The notes under the pieces were generated by a model. It made no database searches, was not told the DNA's origin, and saw only the letters and a list, made by a program, of their open reading frames with translations. From Blautia sp. AF19-10LB (GTDB lineage: Bacteria > Bacillota > Clostridia > Lachnospirales > Lachnospiraceae), in contig NZ_QTWS01000021.1 of assembly GCF_003461245.1 (NCBI RefSeq), positions 1 through 64,000 on the forward strand: 64,000 bases of DNA. Direction: 5' to 3'. How positions within the stretch are numbered: position 1 is the stretch's first letter; each line of letters starts with the position of its first letter. Below are positions 42,731 through 52,767 of this stretch, piece after piece. The translations under genes and the position numbers were made by a program.

Positions 42731-43621
42731 TCATGTCTTTTCTCCAAGAAATTCAAAGGTATATTTTTTCATCCGGTTAATTGCAAAAACTGCAAGAAGA
42801 ACTAAAATACCCAGAAAAAACATATAGGAATGCGGGATTTTCGGGAGCAATGGATCATAACCCAAGTTATGTTTTCCGTATACTGCCTGGTTCAGAGGAC
42901 TGATCCAGCAGATTAATACATTTACCTGATACATTTCGTATTTTTCTTTATGTAAAATTGCAGCCAGTACTTTCGGGTCCAATAAAAAACCAAAAACACT
43001 GTAAAGAAGGCCAAAAATCATCCCCTTAGTCTTCCCTTTATAGAGATTTCCTACAAGGATTACAAAGCTTAAGGTCAGCGAATAACAAAACAGAAGGAAG
43101 AAAACCTGCAGCATACAGCCATAGGGTGAGATACTTTCCATGACCCTTACTGTAGAAGGGACCTGCAGGTTTTTTCCTAATTCTGAATAACCAAGCATGG
43201 CCGCAGTTTCGCTCCACAGGTTACCTGGATAACTCTTTTTCATACACAGCACGGCCGTAAACAGCAGCATCAAAACCGTATATAAAACAGTTACAAGAAT
43301 AACATAAATGAATTGACCTAAAAGCCATTTCCTCTTGGTTGTCCGGGTCAGCTGGTATGGAGTAATAGGTGTCATCTTCGGCAGGTCAGAAAACATAAGA
43401 AGCAAGAGCAGCGAACTGGACAGTACTGCTATCCCATCCCCAAATGTCCAGATAAATGGTTCAATGGCCTGTACCGGTGTATCGTAGGTATCCATTACAA
43501 CCATGATTCTGCCTGTAAGCAGGAAACTAAGTACAAATTCTAACAGAAATATAAAAATAACTTTGGGATTGCGTAAAAATCCGAAGAAATTGTACCTTAC
43601 AATTCCAAATACCTGTCTCAT
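42731..43621 (-). CDS. ABC-2 type permease subunit
   Basis: 296 residues. Starts MRQVFGIVRYNFFGFLRNPK and has about six TM helices, with a short loop (TRTTKRKWLLGQ) like its neighbour's. Starts one base after the lipoprotein stop. With the other permease and the ATPase it forms a three-gene exporter. Confidence 0.7.
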   Translation of the reverse strand: MRQVFGIVRYNFFGFLRNPKVIFIFLLEFVLSFLLTGRIMVVMDTYDTPVQAIEPFIWTFGDGIAVLSSSLLLLLMFSDLPKMTPITPYQLTRTTKRKWLLGQFIYVILVTVLYTVLMLLFTAVLCMKKSYPGNLWSETAAMLGYSELGKNLQVPSTVRVMESISPYGCMLQVFFLLFCYSLTLSFVILVGNLYKGKTKGMIFGLLYSVFGFLLDPKVLAAILHKEKYEMYQVNVLICWISPLNQAVYGKHNLGYDPLLPKIPHSYMFFLGILVLLAVFAINRMKKYTFEFLGEKT

Positions 43622-43622
43622 G

Positions 43623-45107
43623 TCAGTAACCCAGATTCCGGTCTATGATACTGCCATCCACGGCATTAATGGTGAGGAAACTTTCATTTGGATCTTTACT
43701 GGTATTTGATTCTGTTTCTCCGTTATATTCACTTTCTGAAGTCATGCTGCCGAAAAAATCCCAGACGGGGATCAAAATACCTGTGTGTGCGTCAGTAGAC
43801 GGCTCATATATTCTGGCATAGCCAAGAACGATCCGATCAATATTATAGACTCTGGAATTTTCATATTGCATATTATCAGCGTTTGTTACCACCATCATTT
43901 TTTCATAAATTTTCATAATCTCGCTGAATGAAAGAAGATTTAAATTCTCTGTCTTTATGTTACCAATTGTGTAGGGATTTGAATAAGTCATGCTTTCTAT
44001 GCCATCTTTATCGACATAGAAACAGAGACTTTCATAAGACCATGTTTCCATCGTGCTGTCCATATCTTCCAATGCCCCACCGTCTGCAATTGTCTGAGTT
44101 ACCGGCACACCATTTATGGTACGTGCATAATCAATTCTATATCCATTTCCAAAATTACCTGAACTATTATCGCCTTCAAAACTTTTGCACACCGCGTAAT
44201 TCCAGTTAGAAAACTGTAAATCTGTGATGCCCATTTTTTCAACTTTTTCCTTTACAAGTTTTTTTGCTTCATCCAGGGACAGACCGATAGATTCTTCTGT
44301 GGGTTTTTCTTCCTCTTCAGAATATCCGTAATCACACCACATTGCATCCTCCGGTATTTTTTCCCCGCCCTTGTTTGCTGCTTTCTTGATCTTGACTGAC
44401 AAGGTATCGGAGCCATCGGAAGATATCATATAGTAGTATTGTGAATCGTCTGGCATTTGTGCAATACAACTGAAATAATTTCCGGCAACAGGTTTTGCCT
44501 CTGTCAGGGTTTTCTTTTCCGGAGCAGTTTCGTATTCCTGTTCCCATGTCTCAATATCTTCATAGATATCATAGACATAATTCCCATCATCGTCTGTTCC
44601 ATAGTTATACGGATCCAGGTTTCCGTTAGCAACGTCTTCTTTTAGTTCATCCAGAGTTTTTTTAATTTCATCCTTTGTCTTCACATAATAACTATCCAGG
44701 GTATAAAGTTTTGCCTCTGAGAAGAATGCGTTTGTAATACGGTCGAGAAGCTCCTGGGTAACTTCTGCCGCAGTGACAGAAATAGCAGATATCTTTTCCA
44801 CTTCCGGAATTTCTACGCTTGCATCTGTATTTACCACGAGCTTGGCACTGTCATCTTCCACATGGCTTTTATAATTTTGAGGAGCATCAATGAGATTCCT
44901 GATGGTTGTCTTTGACTCTGAACCGTCATCGTTCTTGCTTTCAGATGCTTCTCCTTTAGAACCGCTAACATCATCCGCTTCCGTATAAGCATCTACAGCC
45001 TTGCTCCCCTTCGGCTTTACCAAAGAAGAATCCGGGGTCTGTGCGCATCCTGTAAACATTCCAATACAAAGCACTATTCCTGCAAACTTTTTTATGTTTT
45101 TTCTCAT
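43623..45107 (-). CDS. Large lipoprotein of the ABC/two-component operon
   Basis: 494 residues. Lipoprotein signal with Cys21 (GMFTGCAQT), then TPDSSLVKPKGSKAVDAYTE and an all-extracellular beta-rich region; the order recalls DUF6034 lipoproteins (uncertain). It lies right after the histidine kinase gene but has its own promoter region with a direct repeat matching the one before the regulator gene. Probably the binding component of the system. Confidence 0.6.
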   Translation of the reverse strand: MRKNIKKFAGIVLCIGMFTGCAQTPDSSLVKPKGSKAVDAYTEADDVSGSKGEASESKNDDGSESKTTIRNLIDAPQNYKSHVEDDSAKLVVNTDASVEIPEVEKISAISVTAAEVTQELLDRITNAFFSEAKLYTLDSYYVKTKDEIKKTLDELKEDVANGNLDPYNYGTDDDGNYVYDIYEDIETWEQEYETAPEKKTLTEAKPVAGNYFSCIAQMPDDSQYYYMISSDGSDTLSVKIKKAANKGGEKIPEDAMWCDYGYSEEEEKPTEESIGLSLDEAKKLVKEKVEKMGITDLQFSNWNYAVCKSFEGDNSSGNFGNGYRIDYARTINGVPVTQTIADGGALEDMDSTMETWSYESLCFYVDKDGIESMTYSNPYTIGNIKTENLNLLSFSEIMKIYEKMMVVTNADNMQYENSRVYNIDRIVLGYARIYEPSTDAHTGILIPVWDFFGSMTSESEYNGETESNTSKDPNESFLTINAVDGSIIDRNLGY

Positions 45108-45176
45108 TTCTGGTAATATCTCCTTTCTAAGGTTGTTATAAGTATATCATCGAGCATTACACCAAATCTTTCGCGA

Positions 45177-45194
45177 TTTGTAACTGATATGTAA
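45177..45194 (-). promoter_or_regulatory. Response-regulator-type direct repeat before the lipoprotein gene
   Basis: Minus strand TTACATATCAGTTACAAA: TTACA half-sites 11 bp apart. The same repeat lies before the regulator gene (47359-47380). TATACT downstream may be the -10. Confidence 0.6.
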
Positions 45195-45206
45195 ACGTTA
45201 GTGTGA

Positions 45207-46628
45207 TTACCAGAAAACAGAGACGGTAGTTCCTTTTCCCGGATTGCTTTCAATCTTCAGTTGGAAATCGTGCAGTTCTATAATTTTCTGACATAAAGAA
45301 AGACCGAGCCCTACACTTCCTTTTGCCCTGGAACGAGATTTGTCTACCATATAAAATGGTTCCGTCACCATTTCCAGATCCTCTTTCGGTATTCCCTTTC
45401 CAAAATCCTGAACCATCAGATGGTCTGGGGTTGCCTCAAGCACAATTTTAGATTCTTTCCTGGAAGCTTTGACTGCATTATCAATTAGATTTGTCACTAC
45501 ACTTATCATTAAGTCCTGATCAAACTTCTTTACCAATTCTTTTGGTTCACAAAATACATCAAGAGAGATGTTTTTTTCTTGAAGCCTGCAATCAATAAGT
45601 TCTTTTACTTCTTTCAGGAAGTTATCCACCTGTATTTCAGCTGGATTGAATGAGTCTTCCGAAGCTTCGTAGAATCCAGTTAATTCCAGCATTTTCATAG
45701 AAAGTCTTGACAGCCTGCGACATTCATTTTCAATATAAATCAGAGCCTTCTCCTGCCTTTCCGGGGTTAGGCGCACAGTAAGCAATGTATCTGCATAGCC
45801 TATGATTGCAGTCATTGGGGTCTTCAGCTCATGAGCCAGACTTCCAATAAGCTGTTTTTGTGTCCGGTTTATGTTAGAAAGACTTTCAATTTGTTCTTTT
45901 ATTTTACCTGTCATAAAATTAAAGGTTGCACCTATCTGCGCAAGTTCTGTATTTCCCTCTGACGGTACTTTAAAATCATAAATACCTTCAGAAACAAGAA
46001 GCGTAGCTTCTCTTAGGCCTGTAAGCGGTGCTGTGATTTTTCTAAGGCTCAAATAAAGGATAATTCCCATCACCACGATCAAAGATAAAGTAAATCCACC
46101 CGTCTGAAAAAACAGCAGATGACTTTTTTCTATTACATCTGTTATATCTTTATAAGTAACAATCTGATATCCCATATTTACATTGCCATAGTAAAATAAC
46201 AAAAGTGTCCTTCCATTTATCTGACTGATCATAGGGCCATGACCATCACTGTTGCTGCCATGATCCACCATGTTTGCCTTACTTGCACATAATTCTCTTA
46301 ACTTTTTTACATCGAATTCATAAACAGTTCCATTATAGGTCATTTTTCCATCAAGATATAAAACCGCGCTGTCATGAAAAACCTGCCGAAAAGCATAAGT
46401 AACTATTTGGGGGCGCATTTCGTTGTCGGCATTCTGTTTCTGATTGTCAGAAAGGCTTGTTTTATTTTCAAACTGTAAGATATTTGTTCTGAATATACTG
46501 TTTTCATAACTGTTGATATTCTGTATACTCTGATTTTTCCAACAATAAGTGGTATAGAGAAAGATCCCTGACGATGCCAACAGAATAATACATGTAGTCT
46601 GAAAAAAGATCTTTATTAAGAGTTTCAT
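45207..46628 (-). CDS. Sensor histidine kinase
   Basis: 473 residues. TM helices near 5-27 and about 160-180 flank an extracellular domain of about 130 residues. HAMP-like region, HisKA with SLAHELKTPMTAIIGYAD, HATPase with N box VTNLIDNAVKAS and G box SVGLGLSLCQ. ATG overlaps the regulator's stop (ATGA). RBS GAGGTGG. Pairs with the regulator at 46625. Confidence 0.88.
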   Translation of the reverse strand: MKLLIKIFFQTTCIILLASSGIFLYTTYCWKNQSIQNINSYENSIFRTNILQFENKTSLSDNQKQNADNEMRPQIVTYAFRQVFHDSAVLYLDGKMTYNGTVYEFDVKKLRELCASKANMVDHGSNSDGHGPMISQINGRTLLLFYYGNVNMGYQIVTYKDITDVIEKSHLLFFQTGGFTLSLIVVMGIILYLSLRKITAPLTGLREATLLVSEGIYDFKVPSEGNTELAQIGATFNFMTGKIKEQIESLSNINRTQKQLIGSLAHELKTPMTAIIGYADTLLTVRLTPERQEKALIYIENECRRLSRLSMKMLELTGFYEASEDSFNPAEIQVDNFLKEVKELIDCRLQEKNISLDVFCEPKELVKKFDQDLMISVVTNLIDNAVKASRKESKIVLEATPDHLMVQDFGKGIPKEDLEMVTEPFYMVDKSRSRAKGSVGLGLSLCQKIIELHDFQLKIESNPGKGTTVSVFW

Positions 46629-47290
46629 AAATCCACCTCAAGTCTGTAACCGATTCTGGGAATTGTTTTAATCTTATCCTGCCAGCCAAGTTTTTTTCTG
46701 ATACGACCCACATGTGCATCCACAGTTCTTGTTTCTCCGCAGAACTCTTCATTCCACAGTTCCTGCAGAATCTGATTCCTGGTCAGTGCTTTATTCGGGT
46801 TTTTGGCGAACACCATGAGACAGTTATATTCCATTGGCTTTAAATAGATTTCCATGCCCATTTTTGTAACAGTACGACTAGCAGTATCAATGATGACATC
46901 ACCAATTTGAATCTGTTCTTGTACAGTGCCATTACGTTCCAGTACTTTTTCAAGACGAACCATCACTTCCAGCATTTCAAATGGTTTTACAATATAATCT
47001 TCCGCACCGTCTTTTAATCCCTTTATCTTGCTCGCGATATCTCCCTTTGCGGTAAGAAATATTACGGGGATTTCATACTGCTTCAGTTTCGGTAACAGGC
47101 TATAGCCGTCTCTTCCGGGAAGCATAATATCTACAAGTGCACACTGAAACGCATGATCTTGAATAATTGCTTCATATGCCTCATTTCCATCCAGATATCC
47201 TACTGTTTCATACCCTGCAATCTCCAAATTCATACATAGCAGGTCATTGATTGACATTTCGTCTTCTATCACAAGAATTCTTGCCTTCAT
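46625..47290 (-). CDS. OmpR-family response regulator
   Basis: 221 residues. Receiver with acidic pocket EDE, phospho-acceptor Asp54 (LVDIMLPGRDG) and Lys in IVKPFEM; winged helix with VDAHVGRIRKKLG and IPRIGYRLEV. RBS GAGGTAA. First gene of the eight-gene operon; TTACA direct repeats lie upstream of it and before the lipoprotein gene. Confidence 0.9.
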   Translation of the reverse strand: MKARILVIEDEMSINDLLCMNLEIAGYETVGYLDGNEAYEAIIQDHAFQCALVDIMLPGRDGYSLLPKLKQYEIPVIFLTAKGDIASKIKGLKDGAEDYIVKPFEMLEVMVRLEKVLERNGTVQEQIQIGDVIIDTASRTVTKMGMEIYLKPMEYNCLMVFAKNPNKALTRNQILQELWNEEFCGETRTVDAHVGRIRKKLGWQDKIKTIPRIGYRLEVDL

Positions 47291-47358
47291 AATTATTACC
47301 TCACATGTTTTTATAACTATCTTTTCACAGGTTAATTATACATTAAATTCTATAATGC

Positions 47359-47380
47359 AGTTGTAACTGATTTGTAACAG
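47359..47380 (-). promoter_or_regulatory. Response-regulator-type direct repeat before the regulator gene
   Basis: Minus strand TTACAAATCAGTTACAACTG: two TTACAA half-sites 11 bp apart. Same as the site at 45177, supporting autoregulation. Confidence 0.6.
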
Positions 47381-47381
47381 C

Positions 47382-47427
47382 AAAAAAGGAAACCAAAACC
47401 ATTCTGTGAGAATAGTTTTGATTTCCT
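47382..47427 (-). terminator. Terminator of the GH20-DUF2500 unit
   Basis: A long stem (GGAAACCAAAACCATTCT with AGAATAGTTTTGATTTCC) followed on the minus strand by TTTTTTG. Confidence 0.8.
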
Positions 47428-47487
47428 GTATAAACCGTTATTTTCTGATCGTTTATAACCCTGGTGAGAACATCTGGGGGCAAATGA

Positions 47488-47856
47488 TCAGTCTTTTATG
47501 AATCCCAAATATCTGCTTCCCTGATAAGTCAGTACTCCGTAATCTCCTTTTTTTATATTTTTAAATGATTTCTTGTCAACGTCAAATTCCTTTTCTGTAT
47601 AGTCCGTCATGCGGAATTTGATTTTAAAATTGGGGATATCATGCACTGTAAAACCATGACTTCCTGTCAGATCACCTGCATTTGGTATCTGCTGCTGATA
47701 TATTTCCCCTATTTTATCTGAAACAACAGCATCCACAGATTCTACGGAAGAATTATTATTTTTACTCCATTCCAGAATCATTCGAAAGAGAGACAATGCA
47801 AATACAAAAATTATTAAGAACACTAAAATTTTCATACGTAGCCTGATTCCTTTCAT
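47488..47856 (-). CDS. DUF2500-family membrane protein
   Basis: 122 residues. One N-terminal TM helix (about 8-27), then VDAVVSDKIGEIYQQQIPNA and KKGDYGVLTYQGSRYLGFIK, the DUF2500 pattern. Role unknown. Follows the GH20 gene by 9 bases and shares its terminator. Confidence 0.65.
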   Translation of the reverse strand: MKGIRLRMKILVFLIIFVFALSLFRMILEWSKNNNSSVESVDAVVSDKIGEIYQQQIPNAGDLTGSHGFTVHDIPNFKIKFRMTDYTEKEFDVDKKSFKNIKKGDYGVLTYQGSRYLGFIKD

Positions 47857-47865
47857 TTACCTTTA

Positions 47866-49752
47866 TCAGATCGTGTCATTTAAGTCACATCCACTGATGA
47901 TGCGATTCCATAAGTTCTCCCGCTTGTCCATTCCTTTGGTAAAATAGGGAAGTCTTTCCTCTTCCAGCTCTTCCAGACGAAGCACATTTCCATTCAGATA
48001 ATTGTCAATCCGGTATCCTGTACTTTTAAGTCTTGTAATCACACCACCAATTTTTATATCCAGAATCTCATAACCAAATGGCTTTGCATCATTCATCCAG
48101 ATTTTTTCTCTTGATGATTTCATATCTGTCAGATTACAGATGATTCCAGGAATAACATTCTGACTGGTATCTTTCAACGCTGCTCTGTCCGATCTGTCAT
48201 ATGCTGATTTTATACACATGCCCAAATCGGCTTTATCAGCTAATACCGCTGCCAGTTTTTCATAAAACGAAAATAAAAGCTGATATTTTCCTGTTTTTTT
48301 TGCACATTCATTCATACATTTCTGTATGTTTTGGTAGTAAGATTTTGTATTGACACCTGATTCTTTCACATGATAATCAAAAATGCCTAACATTGGATCC
48401 TGGTATAACAGATATTTTGAAGGATTTTGAGCCTCTTTATTCTCTTTCGTATTTAAGAATAAGGAATCAAAATTGTCAAGTGCCATAAAATCATCAAATT
48501 CTCCGCCTGTGCAGTTCCTGAACTCCTGCTTAAGGATTGTTTCGTCATAGTCTCTGTGAAAATCAAGGTGTGCAAAAAGTACAAGTCCCGGAAGCAAAGC
48601 ATCCACCGGGGTTTCTGCACCATTATCCATCCATGCTGTACAGAGAACCTCTTTTATATTGTATTTTTTACAAGTAGAAAGAGCTGCTTTGGTACACGCA
48701 TAGGTCTTAGAATAATTGGGGGAAATTCCGTTCCAAATCCAAGATCCTCCTGCAAAAATAACGTTATCCGAAAGCTGCGCATGGATATCCAGCATTTTTT
48801 CATAGGTTCTGGTATCATCATGATAATAGTCCCAATATACTAATCCTAGATCTTTTTTCGGTTTTTCCCATTTGGAGCAGTCCGTGTTTTCGGGCAGATC
48901 ATAGTATCCGCCTGTAGAATTTGCTGTAATGTACATGTCACTCCATATCATAGGCTTTAATTCTAATTTTCTGCAAATATCTACGACCCTGTTACAATGT
49001 TCCCTGATTATCAGTGACCCTTTTTTATATCCATTTTCTTTTAGATAATTTCCAAGTCCCAGCATGACAGCCTCATCCATTCCAAGATGTACCCTGTTGG
49101 TAGAAAAATTCTCTTTTACTGAGCTGAGCAGCTTTTCAATAAACTGATAAGTTTCCTCTTTTTCAGGCTGGAGAATGTCCGCAGAATCACGAATCTTATC
49201 CATTCCCGGCCACTTCAGCACATTGTGCAGATGAGCCAGTGTCTGAATACACGGAACAAGCTCTACCCCAAACATGGAGGCGTAAGCATCCAGCTCTTTT
49301 ATTTCGTCCTTGGTGTATTTTCCGCGATAAGCCCCAAAATAAGGCTGCCCCTCTACTTCATAGGTATCTTCTGTATAAAGCATAAGTACATTCATTCCAA
49401 GTTTTGCCAGTGTCTTGATCAGGAATTTCACCTTTTCAACTGTAAATACAGCATTTCTGGAACAATCCAGCATAAGACCGTTTCTTTCAAAGCAGACATG
49501 CTCTCGATATTGAAATTCATCCTCTTCCATATGATGTATGGCATAATTAAGTGCGCGGTAATAATGAGATATTTCCCGACAGATGATATGAATCTGGTTG
49601 TTTCTTTTATTGATCAATATTTCTGGTCTGTCCTGAAATTCAACAGACAATTCTATGTTTTGGTTGAAACCGTCATTTTCAGCCAGTAGTATTTCAGTAC
49701 CTTTTTTAATAGTATTATATTCTTTCTTATCAGATGAAAAAACAATGTTCAT
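47866..49752 (-). CDS. Cytoplasmic GH20 beta-N-acetylhexosaminidase
   Basis: 628 residues, no signal peptide. GH20 core with ISHYYRALNYAIHH, FERNGLMLDCSRNAVF, and the catalytic pair Asp226-Glu227 in NRVHLGMDEAVM; later WSDMYITANSTGGYY, YWDYYHDD and CTAWMDNGAETP. The order and length resemble GH20C-type exo-hexosaminidases, which lack a signal peptide. Releases terminal GlcNAc/GalNAc from imported host glycans; fits with GH112, NagB and GH95 downstream in the window. Confidence 0.88.
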   Translation of the reverse strand: MNIVFSSDKKEYNTIKKGTEILLAENDGFNQNIELSVEFQDRPEILINKRNNQIHIICREISHYYRALNYAIHHMEEDEFQYREHVCFERNGLMLDCSRNAVFTVEKVKFLIKTLAKLGMNVLMLYTEDTYEVEGQPYFGAYRGKYTKDEIKELDAYASMFGVELVPCIQTLAHLHNVLKWPGMDKIRDSADILQPEKEETYQFIEKLLSSVKENFSTNRVHLGMDEAVMLGLGNYLKENGYKKGSLIIREHCNRVVDICRKLELKPMIWSDMYITANSTGGYYDLPENTDCSKWEKPKKDLGLVYWDYYHDDTRTYEKMLDIHAQLSDNVIFAGGSWIWNGISPNYSKTYACTKAALSTCKKYNIKEVLCTAWMDNGAETPVDALLPGLVLFAHLDFHRDYDETILKQEFRNCTGGEFDDFMALDNFDSLFLNTKENKEAQNPSKYLLYQDPMLGIFDYHVKESGVNTKSYYQNIQKCMNECAKKTGKYQLLFSFYEKLAAVLADKADLGMCIKSAYDRSDRAALKDTSQNVIPGIICNLTDMKSSREKIWMNDAKPFGYEILDIKIGGVITRLKSTGYRIDNYLNGNVLRLEELEEERLPYFTKGMDKRENLWNRIISGCDLNDTI

Positions 49753-49830
49753 ACGTATTCCTCTTTCTTTAGGAATTCTGCTCTTCTTAACAAATCAATC
49801 TATTTTAGCAGAGCATCCCCTGTCAATGTT

Positions 49831-50382
49831 CTATTTTATTCGTTTGTAAATAATCGGCTCATCATAACCAAAAGTTCTTTTCCCATTTACTTCCATGGAC
49901 TCTGATACTTCCAATTGATTTTCAGTGAACTTTTCATGCAGAGAAAATTTCAATACGGGAGAAAACATACTTACACTTCCGCCTTCCCATGTATCACCTG
50001 ATTTTCTGAAAAATGCAGGAGTAAATTTTGCAGAACACTTTAGCTGATCATAGTCGGCACCTTTGAAGATTTTGTAAGTAAAATTCTTTTTATCATATCC
50101 TTCCGGTATCTCATAAGAAATAAGTTTTATTGAATTGTTTTCTTCCATAAAAAGAAACAAATGTGAAGAAGAGCGGGTAGTCCCCTGTACAGAATAATAA
50201 CTCTCTTCAATCATAAATATGCCTTCGAAACCATTTGGGAGATTTGCGATTTTTGAATTACATATTGTATTGATGTGCTTTGCATATGGATACTGTGGAT
50301 TTGTCTTACTTATTTTCTCAAATTGATCCTTATTATCAAATTTTCCATTCAACAGCGTAACAAAATTTATCAAGTTAGCCAT
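49831..50382 (-). CDS. Hypothetical protein, CpcT/CpeT-like
   Basis: 183 residues. LINFVTLLNGKFDNKDQFEK and GFEGIFMIEESYYSVQGTTR resemble the start of CpcT/CpeT chromophore-lyase-fold proteins, here in a non-phototroph. Soluble, no signal peptide. RBS not strong. Role unknown; the name is a fold-level guess. Confidence 0.5.
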   Translation of the reverse strand: MANLINFVTLLNGKFDNKDQFEKISKTNPQYPYAKHINTICNSKIANLPNGFEGIFMIEESYYSVQGTTRSSSHLFLFMEENNSIKLISYEIPEGYDKKNFTYKIFKGADYDQLKCSAKFTPAFFRKSGDTWEGGSVSMFSPVLKFSLHEKFTENQLEVSESMEVNGKRTFGYDEPIIYKRIK

Positions 50383-50505
50383 GATCTTATGCCTCCATAA
50401 TCTTTATCATATAGTTTTCATCCACTATACACCTTCCATATAAAAGAGTCCATGTACAAAATAAGGGAATATATAAACAAAATGCATCAGTTAACAAACA
50501 TCGGC

Positions 50506-50543
50506 AGAGGGGCATATCATTGTCCAATTGATATGCCCCCTCT
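50506..50543. terminator. Strong hairpin between the CpcT-like and kinase genes
   Basis: AGAGGGGCATATCA (50506-50519) pairs with TGATATGCCCCCTCT (50529-50543). A short T-rich run follows on the plus strand only; on the minus strand there is none. Confidence 0.5.
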
Positions 50544-50631
50544 TTGTCTGGATTACTGTTCCATTTTATAAATTTACGCATAATATTTCGTACCACACCC
50601 TGTTTCTATAGCTGAAATAAGAACGTTACTG

Positions 50632-52767
50632 TTAATTGTGTTTGTATCTACTTAAGGCACGAATCAGTTTTTCTGACTCCAGTGGTTTGGTAAGATAATC
50701 GTCCATTCCAGACTTCAGTGCTTTAGTCTTATCTTCTGTAAAAGCATTGGCGGTCATAGCTATAATCACAACAGCAGATGCATCACTTCTGTTCATTGTA
50801 CGTATTTCTCTGGTAGCTTCCAGGCCATCCATAACTGGCATCATAATATCCATCAGAATTACATTGATCTCACCAACACCTGATTTTGCAAATGCTTCAA
50901 CAGCTTCCTTGCCGTTTGAAGCCTTTATAATTTCTGCTCCTGCATTTGTCAAAAGAAATTCCGCAATTTCCATATTCAATTCATTATCTTCGGCCAAAAG
51001 GATTTTCATGCCTTCAATTGATACATCATCTTCCTGGCTTTCTGCCTGCTTCATATCAGCAGAAATAAGGAATGGAAGCTGTACCATGAATGTAGTTCCT
51101 ACATTTTTCTCGCTTTCAAATTTAATCGTACCACCCATTTTCTCTATTAGTTTTTTTGTAATTGGCATACCAAGACCTGTTCCTCCATAAACAGATCTTG
51201 CACCGCCTGTTTCCTGAGTAAATGGCTCAAAAATATGGTTCTGAAATTCTTTACTCATTCCAACTCCGGTATCCTTGCAGTGAAACTCAAACAGTATATG
51301 CCTGTCATCCACCTGTGTTTCATAATAGCTGAGCAGTATCTCTCCTTTTTCTTTGTTATACTTGACAGCATTACTTATGATATTCATAAGGATTCTTTTT
51401 AAATGGACCGGACTCCCATTCAAATATCTGTATTCCAGATTGTATTCTTTTTCAGATAAGCTGATTCCACGTTCATATACCTGTTTTTCTATCACTTCTC
51501 TTATTTCGTGCAGTAGTTTGTTAATATCAAAATCCTTATTTTCCAGCACGATTTCCTCTGACTCTAATTTGCTCATATCAAGCACTTCATTAATAAGCTC
51601 CAAGAGGTATCCTGAAGCATCCCATATTTTCCTGCGGCACTCATCTTGCTTTTTTAAATCATCTTTATAATAATCAGCCACTTCGATCATGCCACGGATT
51701 CCATTAATAGGAGTTCGGATATCATGACTCATTCGCTGCAGAAATTCTGTTTTTGCATTATTTGCCATATCAGCTCTTTGAGCTTCTTGCAAAAGTTTCT
51801 GCTTATAAGCTTCTTCCTGCATCATCTGAATCTTCAACAATTGTGCTTTTGATCTCCTGCGGAAGGCAAATACGGAAGCAGCCACAAATATATACAACAG
51901 CAACACGACCAACAGGTTTTTAAAAACAGAAGCAAACGCCATCTGCTCATCTATAAACATATAAACATAGTAATCGCGTCCCTTAGTCATTCTGCCAATA
52001 TATCTGCATTTTTTGTCTGATACACGGACCAGTTTGTTAGCTGGTTTCTGTTTTACCTGTTGGATAATATTAATATCTCCAGAGCTCTGTCCGATCAGAT
52101 CTTCGTCATTTGAAGCAACCACATTTTTTCCATTTGTTACAACGATCATTCCGCTGGAATATGTATCATAGCCACTAAGAAGGCTCTGGACCGTAAGATT
52201 ATAGTTTCTGGCATACTCAGCTGATGTATGATAAAAAGTGATAATTATGCCTTTTTCGTCAGAGCGTCCATATGCAGCCAGATCCACCTGTGACCCATCC
52301 TCAAGAACGATACTTGCAGCGTATGTTTTCCGGGGATGTGCTGCTACATCAAGTACGGTTTTCTTTTGAATCTCATCCTGTAAAGCCCAGGAATTAAGAT
52401 CATCTGTACTGTATTCACATTTTACCTTTCCGTTTGCATCAAGTATAATAATTCCGGTAAGTCTCTGTTCCTCCGCATATGTTTTCAGCTTATCCTCCGT
52501 AACTTCATCCTTTATATACGTCAGATTACGATTAACCTGCTGGGCATTTTCAATTGCACGCATTAAACCTTTTGTTTGGGATGCTTCATTATATCTGTTA
52601 TAAATATAACATTGTTCTTTCACATATTTCAGAGTCTCGTCCATTTGCCTGGCAACTGCTTTTATGTCAGTTTTTACAGAATAAACTATAGTTATCAGAA
52701 ACAGAATCAGTCCCGCCGTGATAACGATGATTTGAGTCTGCCGTCTGGACAGTTTAGTTATTTTCAA
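50632..52767 (-). CDS. Hybrid sensor histidine kinase with receiver domain
   Basis: About 711 residues. The TTG at 52767 is the likely start because GGAGGTGG lies 6 bases before it; a GTG 8 codons upstream is possible. TM helix (about 12-32), large dCache-like extracellular region to about 280, second TM (about 285-305), coiled coil, HisKA with QRMSHDIRTPING, HATPase with GGTGLGMPITKKL, and receiver with LMDIMMPVMDG. The start overlaps the end of the solute-binding lipoprotein gene, so the two act together. Confidence 0.82.
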   Translation of the reverse strand: MKITKLSRRQTQIIVITAGLILFLITIVYSVKTDIKAVARQMDETLKYVKEQCYIYNRYNEASQTKGLMRAIENAQQVNRNLTYIKDEVTEDKLKTYAEEQRLTGIIILDANGKVKCEYSTDDLNSWALQDEIQKKTVLDVAAHPRKTYAASIVLEDGSQVDLAAYGRSDEKGIIITFYHTSAEYARNYNLTVQSLLSGYDTYSSGMIVVTNGKNVVASNDEDLIGQSSGDINIIQQVKQKPANKLVRVSDKKCRYIGRMTKGRDYYVYMFIDEQMAFASVFKNLLVVLLLYIFVAASVFAFRRRSKAQLLKIQMMQEEAYKQKLLQEAQRADMANNAKTEFLQRMSHDIRTPINGIRGMIEVADYYKDDLKKQDECRRKIWDASGYLLELINEVLDMSKLESEEIVLENKDFDINKLLHEIREVIEKQVYERGISLSEKEYNLEYRYLNGSPVHLKRILMNIISNAVKYNKEKGEILLSYYETQVDDRHILFEFHCKDTGVGMSKEFQNHIFEPFTQETGGARSVYGGTGLGMPITKKLIEKMGGTIKFESEKNVGTTFMVQLPFLISADMKQAESQEDDVSIEGMKILLAEDNELNMEIAEFLLTNAGAEIIKASNGKEAVEAFAKSGVGEINVILMDIMMPVMDGLEATREIRTMNRSDASAVVIIAMTANAFTEDKTKALKSGMDDYLTKPLESEKLIRALSRYKHN

